DNA of 34,956 nucleotides, taken from contig CAZCJL010000069.1 of assembly GCA_964498785.1 (NCBI GenBank), forward strand, positions 1 to 34,956, in the 5' to 3' direction. A program made the position numbers and the translations under genes. The notes below the pieces were generated by a model. The model made no database searches. It had not been told where the DNA came from and was given only the letters and a program-made list of their open reading frames with translations. The DNA is from Mariaggregatimicrobium sp964498785. GTDB taxonomy: Bacteria; Zhuqueibacterota; Zhuqueibacteria; Thermofontimicrobiales; Thiofontviventaceae. Shown here one piece after another: positions 24,238-31,315 of this stretch. Within the stretch, counting starts at the first letter, position 1. Every line of letters starts with the position of its first letter.

Positions 24238-25644
24238 ATGTTTAAAAAAGCTGTATTCACCGTAGTTATTGTTCTCTTAACTGTGTTTGCAACTACAGCA
24301 GAAGTACCAAAGTTGATGAATTATCAGGGAATGCTAATGGATGCAGAAGGAAATACGATCAACGGCGCCCGTTCAATCCAATTCAGCTTTTTTGAGACAG
24401 AAACCGGTGGGGAGGCGTTCTGGACAGAAACACAGGAAGTTCGCATCAAGGATGGATTGTTCAGCGTGCTTTTAGGTTCAGTGAATTCATTTGAAACTGC
24501 ACAATATGATTCTGGCGATGTTTATCTGGAAATCAAAATCGCCGACGATCCGCCAATGACGCCGCGCAAGCAGATGGTTAGCGTTGGTTTCGCATTTCTG
24601 TCAGATGATTCCGATCATCTGGAAGGCTATCCTGCCAGCGCATTTATCCGCAAAATAAATAATGTCCCGCCGGATAATAGTGAAATCAGTCTGGTCGCCG
24701 GAGATAATGTGACGATAACACCGAATCCGGAGGGGCATCAAATTACGATTTCAGCAACCGGCGGCGGCACCGGAGGAGATAATCTGGGAAATCATATCGC
24801 CACAAGAAATATTCGGTTAAACGGGCACTGGCTATCAAATGATGGTGGTGATGAGGGTATTGAAATTGATAATACCGGATATGTCGGAATTCCTGCCGGG
24901 CTGCATAGTCATGGCAATATTATTACCAGCCGTGACATCCAGGCGAGAAATATTGCGGCAATGAACGAGATTCAGGCAAATCAATCTATTACTATTGGTT
25001 CTCCGTCTGCTGCGGCCGGTGCTGGTGATCTCTCTGCCGCTGATGATGTCTTCGCGGGTGATGATGTCATCGCTGATGATCAGGTAATATCTGGCGGGAA
25101 TATGAGCTGCGGTGATAATATGACTATTGTGAACCATCTTGGCGTCAATATGGGCGGTGGATATAGCACGGCCTATCCGCTCCGTGTAAATGGGGATACT
25201 CAGGTTACAGGAAGTATCAATGCGGGAGATAAAGTATATACAAGTGGTCACGTGGGCGTAAATTTTGGCGGCTGGAGCAATACCTATGCTTTACGTGTCT
25301 CCGGTAATGCGTACGCCACTGGTTCATGGTTGAGTTCAGATATGAACCTGAAACGGAATATCGCGACTATAAATACTCCGATGGAAAAAGTTAAGCAATT
25401 AAGAGGCGTTTCATACAACTGGAAAACAGAAGAGTATCCTGAAAGAGAATTCTCCGAAGGTCTTCAATACGGTTTGATTGCCCAGGAAGTCGAAAAAGTA
25501 TTTCCTGAAATGGTAATGACTGATGAAAACGGCGAAAAAGCAATTGCCTATTATCAACTCATTCCCATGCTGCTGGAAGCATTGAAGCAACAACAGCAAC
25601 AGATCGACGCATTGCAACAGAAAGTTGATCGTTTGGGTAATTAA
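24238..25644 (+). CDS. secreted protein with C-terminal peptidase-S74 (endosialidase-chaperone) domain
   Basis: A 468-residue protein with a signal peptide (cut near TTAE). The N-terminal domain (about 20-140: VPKLMNYQGMLMDAEGN, SIQFSFFETETGGEAFWTE, LFSVLLGSV) is common in secreted FCB proteins. A Gly/Asp-rich repeat stretch follows (about 170-360) and looks like a tail-fibre-type beta-helix stalk. Residues about 366-440 are an S74 intramolecular chaperone. S367 and K372 in SSDMNLKRNI match the Ser-Lys dyad that cuts between S and D in phage fibres, and YGLIAQEVEKVFPEMV is the conserved helix. The C-terminus is a Gln-rich coiled coil (about 445-465). AAGGAGG precedes the ATG. It has no type IX sorting domain, unlike its neighbours. 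It is probably a trimeric surface fibre. Confidence 0.85.
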   Translation: MFKKAVFTVVIVLLTVFATTAEVPKLMNYQGMLMDAEGNTINGARSIQFSFFETETGGEAFWTETQEVRIKDGLFSVLLGSVNSFETAQYDSGDVYLEIKIADDPPMTPRKQMVSVGFAFLSDDSDHLEGYPASAFIRKINNVPPDNSEISLVAGDNVTITPNPEGHQITISATGGGTGGDNLGNHIATRNIRLNGHWLSNDGGDEGIEIDNTGYVGIPAGLHSHGNIITSRDIQARNIAAMNEIQANQSITIGSPSAAAGAGDLSAADDVFAGDDVIADDQVISGGNMSCGDNMTIVNHLGVNMGGGYSTAYPLRVNGDTQVTGSINAGDKVYTSGHVGVNFGGWSNTYALRVSGNAYATGSWLSSDMNLKRNIATINTPMEKVKQLRGVSYNWKTEEYPEREFSEGLQYGLIAQEVEKVFPEMVMTDENGEKAIAYYQLIPMLLEALKQQQQQIDALQQKVDRLGN

Positions 25645-25694
25645 TTCAAAAGAATGCTGTGTTGAAGATCATTTAAATGAGGAGAATTCTCAAA

Positions 25695-27413
25695 ATGAAT
25701 TTAAAATATAATGGGATATTTCTATTGCTTCTGATGATGATTTTTCTGTCCGGAGAAATAGTATTTGCCCAATCCAGCCCGAATTATGAGATGAAAAAAA
25801 ATGTCCTCGATATGGGGGGAAAGGAATCGCAATCCACAAATTACCTGTTGTTTGACGTGAGTGGACAGCCATCCCCTGTGGGCGAAATGTACAGCAATAA
25901 TTACACGCTGTCATCCGGGTTTTTAGGGCAGGCAATAACTATCGAATTTCGGGGCGCCAAATTAATGGCCAGCGACGGACAGGCAGAAGCAACGTTTGGC
26001 CGGGCGCTCGCGATGAGCGGCGACTATATTATCATCGGCTCGTCTCATGATGATAATGACAACGGCGTCGATGCGGGAGCAGCATATATTTTTAAACGAT
26101 CCGGGAATGACTGGATCGAGCAATGCAAAATTACAGCAGATGACGGCGCTGAAAACGATGTCTTCGGACATGCAATTGCCATCGAAGGAGATTACGCAGT
26201 GATTGGCGCTCCATGGACCGATGATCACGGTACTGAATCCGGGGCAGCCTACATTTTTAAACGTGACGGAACTGACTGGGTTCAGCAGGCGAAACTGACC
26301 GCCAGCGATGGTGGTGTGGATAATCGGTACGGAATCTCCGTGGCAATCAGCGGCGATTATGTACTGGTCGGCGCGTTCTTTGATGATGATTTTGGTTCTC
26401 GTTCCGGATCTGCCTATATTTACAAGCGCGCTGGCGCTGACTGGGTCGAGCAGGCGATTCTCAAAGCCGATGACGGCGCAGAAGGCGACTGGTTCGGCGT
26501 TAGTGTGTCTATTGAGGACGATTTCGCTGCAATCGGAGCCCGCTACGATGACAATGAAAACGGAACCGATGCCGGCGCTGTGTATCTGTTTAAACGCAGC
26601 GGTACTTCATGGAACCAACACCAAAAACTGATCGCCAGTGATGGAGCAGAAGGTGACCTATTTCATAAACCTGCATTTTATGGGGATCAGCTTATGGTGG
26701 GAGTTTATGAAGATGATGACAACGGTACGAATTCGGGTTCGGTTTACGTGTTCAAAAACAACGGAACATCCTGGATTGAGCAGGAAAAATTGATCGCCAG
26801 TGACGGAGAAGCCGGTGAAATGTTTGGCTCTCATATCGCTGTGAGTGATAACCGAATGGTAGTTGGTGCATATAGGGATAATGACAATGGTTCTAATTCT
26901 GGCTCGATCTATGTTTTTTCGTATGATGGCTCCCATTGGACCGAGACTGAAAAAATCATTGCGTATGACGGCGATGCCGGAGATTACTACGGCCTGCCAG
27001 TGGATATCGACGGCGATTACATCCTCGTCGCTGCCAGGAATGATGATGACAAAGGTAACAACGCCGGTGCGGCCTACGTCTATGGATCGATGGTAATCGG
27101 GATTCCTTACGACATTTCAAACGTGACAAATGCTATGGCATTTCAACTGTTCCCTGCCTACCCCAATCCTTTTAATCCGGAAACCACAATCCGTTATGTC
27201 CTACCCAGAGCTGTGGATGTGAACATCGCCATCTACAACCTGCTCGGACAGCGCGTTCGCCTTCTCGAAAACAGCGCCATGCCGGCTGGTTTCCATTCCG
27301 TCCATTGGGATGGCCGGGATGAAGCAGGCAACGTCCAAACTAGTGGCATTTACCTCTGCCGGATTCAGGCAGGCGAATACCGGCGGTCGATTAAGCTGAC
27401 GTTGATTAAGTAG
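25695..27413 (+). CDS. secreted FG-GAP-repeat propeller with C-terminal sorting domain
   Basis: About 572 residues from ATG 25695, which GAGGAG (25679-25684) serves at normal spacing; an earlier in-frame ATG (25677) overlaps that ribosome site and is rejected. After the signal peptide (cut near VFAQ) comes a short stretch (NYEMKKNVLDMGGKESQSTN) seen in other FCB exported proteins. Seven FG-GAP repeats of about 50-55 residues follow, each with SDGxxxxxFGxxVAISGDYxxVGA and a DDDNGxxSGSAYxFK calcium-loop-like segment, as in integrin-alpha seven-bladed propellers. The C-terminal 90 residues are the sorting module (YPNPFNPETTIRYVLP...AIYNLLGQRVRLL...KLTLIK). Likely a surface adhesin or binding protein; the ligand is unknown. 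Confidence 0.85.
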   Translation: MNLKYNGIFLLLLMMIFLSGEIVFAQSSPNYEMKKNVLDMGGKESQSTNYLLFDVSGQPSPVGEMYSNNYTLSSGFLGQAITIEFRGAKLMASDGQAEATFGRALAMSGDYIIIGSSHDDNDNGVDAGAAYIFKRSGNDWIEQCKITADDGAENDVFGHAIAIEGDYAVIGAPWTDDHGTESGAAYIFKRDGTDWVQQAKLTASDGGVDNRYGISVAISGDYVLVGAFFDDDFGSRSGSAYIYKRAGADWVEQAILKADDGAEGDWFGVSVSIEDDFAAIGARYDDNENGTDAGAVYLFKRSGTSWNQHQKLIASDGAEGDLFHKPAFYGDQLMVGVYEDDDNGTNSGSVYVFKNNGTSWIEQEKLIASDGEAGEMFGSHIAVSDNRMVVGAYRDNDNGSNSGSIYVFSYDGSHWTETEKIIAYDGDAGDYYGLPVDIDGDYILVAARNDDDKGNNAGAAYVYGSMVIGIPYDISNVTNAMAFQLFPAYPNPFNPETTIRYVLPRAVDVNIAIYNLLGQRVRLLENSAMPAGFHSVHWDGRDEAGNVQTSGIYLCRIQAGEYRRSIKLTLIK

Positions 27414-27419
27414 ATTTTA

Positions 27420-27450
27420 GATTTCCGAAGTCTTCAAGACTTCGGAAATC
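27420..27450. repeat. TTCCGAAG palindrome, copy 2
   Basis: GATTTCCGAAGTC and its complement with loop TTCAA-type centre, seven bases after the FG-GAP stop. It marks the left edge of the hairpin array. Confidence 0.8.
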
Positions 27451-27470
27451 TTGGTTCAAGGTTGCAACAA

Positions 27471-27645
27471 GACACCGATCCCATCTCTCTGGACGATGGG
27501 ATCGGTCGATTATGAATTGCCACGAGATTCATCTCGTGGTTTCAAATTTCGCCCCAAAAATATTTTGGGAGTTTTAACTCCCAGCGATGATATGGAGTGC
27601 AGCGAGTGTCTCGCTGCATTGCAGCCTTCTTTTTGGCTGCAAAAT
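27471..27645 (+). repeat. array block A, first copy (partner 28022-28196)
   Basis: About 175 bp repeated at an offset of 551 bp with only a few differences. It opens with the ACCGATCCCATC hairpin (27474-27506) and ends with GCAGCC...GGCTGC (27621-27640). Confidence 0.85.
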
Positions 27646-27798
27646 TGCGTGTATTCGAAAGCCGAACATGTCGTCCCTGACGGGACTTGGATTTTTGGAG
27701 TGGTTGTTTTGCTATAGACATGTCGTGCCTCCGGCACTCAAAAAATTTCATCACCGGGGATTTAAATCTCCACATCGTCGTGTGGGGTGTCTTCCGAA

Positions 27799-28058
27799 TG
27801 AGATTTCCGAAGTCTCAAAGACTTCGGAAATCTGGGTATGCAACAGTGGATAATGAAATGATCGATACGAAAAAACACCATGATGAATCATGGAGCTGGG
27901 TTCAATTGGGGTTGAACGAGCACCACAATTCATTGTGGTGATTACGAATTCACCAGAGAAATAATAACCGCTTCAGCGGTTTTACAAAATTTGCTCCGAA
28001 TAGAAAAAAAATTCTCGGTTGGACACCGATCCCATCGCTCCGAGCGATGGGATCGGTC
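27799..28058 (+). repeat. 260-bp exact direct repeat, first copy
   Basis: Identical by base-by-base reading to 28419-28678 (offset 620). It contains the TTCCGAAG palindrome, CCATGAT, CACCACAA, AACCGCT and ACCGATCCCATC hairpins. Confidence 0.92.
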
Positions 28059-28196
28059 GATTATGAATTGCCACGAGATTCATCTCGTGGTTTCAAATTT
28101 CGCTCCAAAAATATTTTGGGAGTTTTAACTCCCAGCGATGATATGGAGTGCAGCGAGTATCTCGCCGCATTGCAGCCGTCTTTTTGGCTGCAAAAT
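28022..28196 (+). repeat. array block A, second copy
   Basis: Partner of 27471-27645. After it the units diverge: here CCACCAAT-GA-ATTGGTGG and two GTCCC hairpins follow, which are shared instead with the unit near 34.6 kb. Confidence 0.85.
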
Positions 28197-28368
28197 AACA
28201 AAAATTTTCAGTCGTCCCTGCCGGGACTTTTATTTTAGATGTTGCTTCATTTTCCCCACCAATGAATTGGTGGGCTATTTTCAAACGTCCCTTGCGGGAC
28301 TGGCTCCTAAAAATTTCGCCACCGGGGATTAAAATCTCCACATCGTCGTGTGGGGTGTCTTCCGAATG

Positions 28369-28401
28369 AGATTTCCGAAGTTTTTAAAACTTCGGAAGTC
28401 T
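28369..28401. repeat. TTCCGAAG palindrome, diverged extra copy
   Basis: AGATTTCCGAAG paired with CTTCGGAAGTCT around a T/A-rich centre. It sits just ahead of the exact copy at 28421-28453 and accounts for much of the larger offset between the 260-bp repeats. Confidence 0.75.
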
Positions 28402-28418
28402 GTTTTGATAGCTAAGGT

Positions 28419-28678
28419 TGAGATTTCCGAAGTCTCAAAGACTTCGGAAATCTGGGTATGCAACAGTGGATAATGAAATGATCGATACGAAAAAACACCA
28501 TGATGAATCATGGAGCTGGGTTCAATTGGGGTTGAACGAGCACCACAATTCATTGTGGTGATTACGAATTCACCAGAGAAATAATAACCGCTTCAGCGGT
28601 TTTACAAAATTTGCTCCGAATAGAAAAAAAATTCTCGGTTGGACACCGATCCCATCGCTCCGAGCGATGGGATCGGTC
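28419..28678 (+). repeat. 260-bp exact direct repeat, second copy
   Basis: Identical to 27799-28058. It ends in the third ACCGATCCCATC hairpin (28645-28677), after which the array stops and the leader of the next gene begins. Confidence 0.92.
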
Positions 28679-28855
28679 TTTTGCAGGCAGACTCTTTGGA
28701 GGGTGAGATTTTGAAATATTCTTTATGAAAGAGTCCCTGACAGGCTAATTCTTCGCTTTTTGGGCAAAAAAATTTCTGATCGATTTTATGAGTTTTTCAT
28801 TTATAATTTTTCATTCTTAATTATTAATTGCAGCTTCTCTGCGTTAGGAAATTAT

Positions 28856-31240
28856 ATGAAAAAGCATTTATTTATCATCCTGCTTTTAACAGCAGGCGTG
28901 ATTCCTTTTTCTGTTTTTGCACAAAGTATTACTCTTGTCGATTTTGGCGCGTCAGCGTCGGGGAATTCATTTGGGCTGGCGGGATGGAGTACGGTATTGA
29001 AAAGCAGTAATCTGAACTACACCTCCCTGGGAAACGGGGGATTGATCGCTGCTTCGGAAGTCGGAGAATATGATGACTATCGCGGCATCCGCGGGACTGC
29101 CCGGGAATTTTTACCCGGCGAGCGAATCATCGTCACCTGGTATAATAACTCGGATGAAACATTCCTCTTTACTTCCAGAATAAGTTTCACCGATGACGAT
29201 AATCCTGATGATTCTGATCCGGGGGAAAAGTGGTTCACTATGCGCAGTTTCGACGACTACCGCGAGACCTACTCCGAAATCCTGCCGCATTCTTATGCAA
29301 GGACAGTTTTCAATATCAGCGAACACGGCGTGCATAAATCCGACGGACCTTATTCGCTGGTCAACATCAATCTCAATATCGAATGGTATTCCACCTATCA
29401 AAAACGATTTCTGGTGTGTGACAAGATTGAGCTGTTTTCCGATGCCGATATCGCTCCGCCTTCACAACCAACCGGACTTTCAGCCACAGTCCTCTCGGAT
29501 TCAAAAATTAGCCTGACATGGAATGCGGCTGCGGATAATGTTGATGTTGTGGAATATTTAATTTACCTGGATGGCGAAATTGAGGGATATTCCCGGTCAA
29601 ATAATTATACGTGCGTCTATCTTGCGCCCAATAAAAGCTACATCTTCTCCGTGACTGCCTTTGACGCAGCGGGAAACGAAAGTGTAAAATCCAGCGAAGT
29701 CAGTGCAAGCACGCTGGCTTTTAATGGATCCGATGAACTGATAAATCCCGGCGGTTTCGAATATCTCGGTGCAATCACGCTGCCCGAAGAATTCAACTGG
29801 GGCGGCGAAGCCATCACTCACAACCAGGACGGAGACGGGGGACAGACCGGTCCGGCAGATGGATTTCCGGGGTCGATGTTCGTTACAAATCTCAATCAAC
29901 CTGAAAACGGACTGGTAGGAGAAATAACGATTCCGACGCCGGTGATTTCCCAACAGAAGAATGTTGAGGACTTAAATCAGGCTGTAATAATTACCCAGCC
30001 GGTGAATATCAGACCGGTAAATGTGAATAACTGGGACTATGTTGACATCTGGCGTACCGGCCTGGAATATCTGCCGCAGGAACAACGCCTCTACAGTTCG
30101 TGGAGCATCCATTACACAGTGACCGGCGAAAAACACGCCTCCATCAGTTGTTGCGATGCATCGAATTTAGCCGGAAGTACGAAATATGGCGCGTGGTATA
30201 TCGGAAATGCCGCTCAACCGCCTATCGATGCCATGATGAGCGACTGGCTGTTTTCGGTTCCGCAGTCGTGGGCGGACGCCAATAGCAACGGAAGGAATCT
30301 TGTTGTGGGAAGATGTCGGGACGGCGGTTTAAGCGGACTTGGTCCCACCATGTACGCGTTTGCAAAGGCTGGAGCAACTCCCCCTGCGGCGAATAGTGAA
30401 TTGCCTTTCACAACGATGCTGCAATACGGATCAGTAGAAGGAACGGATAATTATCATTTCCCCAATTCTGTTGATGGATATAACCACAGCGATGATTGGC
30501 GTGAGGCAGTATGGCTCACCGCAGATAATCAAAACGCCGTTGCTATTATCGGGAATAAAGCATTGGGGCACAACTGGTACGGTTACAATGGAGAATGGAT
30601 GCGCCACGATTGGGTTATCGCCGATGTGCCGTATCCTGAATTTTATGAAACCGATCCCGATGGAAAGGGGTGGCGTGCTCACAACCGGCAACCGATGATC
30701 ATTTTTTATGATCCCGCAGATTTTGCAAACGTCGCCACAGGGCACATGAATAGCTATGATCCGCAACCATACTCTGCAATTCGGATTGATAAAGATTTAT
30801 TTTGGGGAAAAGATCATGAAATATTTTCAGCGACGTATGATTCGCAAAACAGGATTCTGTATGTCACAGAATTTGTCCGGGAACCCGAAGGAAACCTGCT
30901 GTTACATGCCTGGCGCGTCGATCCGCTGACAATCGCTGTGGAGACAGAAACTCCAGCGCCAATTGGTTTTAAACTCCATCAAAACTACCCCAATCCATTC
31001 AACCCAACGACAATAATCAATTATCGATTAGCAATGAGCAGTGATGTAAATCTTTCCATTTATAACACGACCGGGCAGTTGGTTCGAACGCTGGTTGATG
31101 AATACCAACCTGCCGGCAGTAAATCGGTTGACTGGAATGGATTGAATGATGGGGGAAAAAAGGTGGCATCCGGTGTGTATATTTATCAGCTTAAAACTGG
31201 TAATGTTACGCAGTGCAAAAAGATGATTTTAGTGCAGTAG
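28856..31240 (+). CDS. secreted protein of unknown function with fibronectin-III domain and C-terminal sorting module
   Basis: About 794 residues from ATG 28856 (TAGGA upstream), which yields a clear signal peptide (MKKHLFIILLLTAGVIPFSVFAQ); the frame is open further upstream (to 28760) but without a signal or ribosome site. Residues about 25-195 form an unrecognised beta-rich domain (EYDDYRGIRGTAREFLPGE). A fibronectin-III domain follows (about 200-285, PTGLSATVLSDSKISLTW...AFDAAGNES). Residues about 290-690 are a large domain I do not recognise (INPGGFEYLGAITLPEEFNWGG, NWDYVDIWRTGLEYLPQEQRLY). The last 92 residues are the sorting module (NYPNPFNPTTIINYRL), about 75% identical to that of the next gene. 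Probably a surface-exposed protein; an enzymatic role for the large domain is possible. Confidence 0.75.
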   Translation: MKKHLFIILLLTAGVIPFSVFAQSITLVDFGASASGNSFGLAGWSTVLKSSNLNYTSLGNGGLIAASEVGEYDDYRGIRGTAREFLPGERIIVTWYNNSDETFLFTSRISFTDDDNPDDSDPGEKWFTMRSFDDYRETYSEILPHSYARTVFNISEHGVHKSDGPYSLVNINLNIEWYSTYQKRFLVCDKIELFSDADIAPPSQPTGLSATVLSDSKISLTWNAAADNVDVVEYLIYLDGEIEGYSRSNNYTCVYLAPNKSYIFSVTAFDAAGNESVKSSEVSASTLAFNGSDELINPGGFEYLGAITLPEEFNWGGEAITHNQDGDGGQTGPADGFPGSMFVTNLNQPENGLVGEITIPTPVISQQKNVEDLNQAVIITQPVNIRPVNVNNWDYVDIWRTGLEYLPQEQRLYSSWSIHYTVTGEKHASISCCDASNLAGSTKYGAWYIGNAAQPPIDAMMSDWLFSVPQSWADANSNGRNLVVGRCRDGGLSGLGPTMYAFAKAGATPPAANSELPFTTMLQYGSVEGTDNYHFPNSVDGYNHSDDWREAVWLTADNQNAVAIIGNKALGHNWYGYNGEWMRHDWVIADVPYPEFYETDPDGKGWRAHNRQPMIIFYDPADFANVATGHMNSYDPQPYSAIRIDKDLFWGKDHEIFSATYDSQNRILYVTEFVREPEGNLLLHAWRVDPLTIAVETETPAPIGFKLHQNYPNPFNPTTIINYRLAMSSDVNLSIYNTTGQLVRTLVDEYQPAGSKSVDWNGLNDGGKKVASGVYIYQLKTGNVTQCKKMILVQ

Positions 31241-31246
31241 GTTTTG

Positions 31247-31278
31247 GATTTCCGAAGTTTCTCAGACTTCGGAAATCT
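31247..31278. repeat. TTCCGAAG palindrome, copy between two surface genes
   Basis: GATTTCCGAAGT (31247-31258) pairs with ACTTCGGAAATC (31266-31277). It starts six bases after the stop, as after the genes ending at 24146 and 27413. Confidence 0.8.
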
Positions 31279-31315
31279 GGAGTTAACACTTGAATAAAAA
31301 ATTCAGGAGGAACAA

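Larger units (their letters stand above)
27414..28720. repeat. mosaic array of heterogeneous perfect hairpins
   Basis: There is no credible gene. I count about 14 distinct short palindromes per unit, each with its own stem and a 2-4 base loop. Examples are CCACGAGA-TTCA-TCTCGTGG (27520-27539), TGCAGCGAG-TGT-CTCGCTGCA (27598-27618), GTGCC-TCC-GGCAC (27725-27737), CCATGAT-GA-ATCATGG (27878-27893), CACCACAA-TTCA-TTGTGGTG (27921-27940) and AACCGCT-TC-AGCGGTT (27966-27981). Two units run in tandem from 27471 and 28022, and a truncated third begins at 28642. Apparent open frames on both strands reflect stop-poor palindromes. Confidence 0.85.

Noticed and set aside
27451..28553. Several open frames of 60-90 codons on both strands in the hairpin array
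   Set aside because: They are built from translated palindromes, recur with the repeats, have no ribosome sites and overlap on both strands; they are by-products of stop-poor repeats.
27414..28720. CRISPR array
   Set aside because: Repeats are not evenly spaced, stems differ from hairpin to hairpin, no unique spacers of constant length exist, and no cas gene is present.
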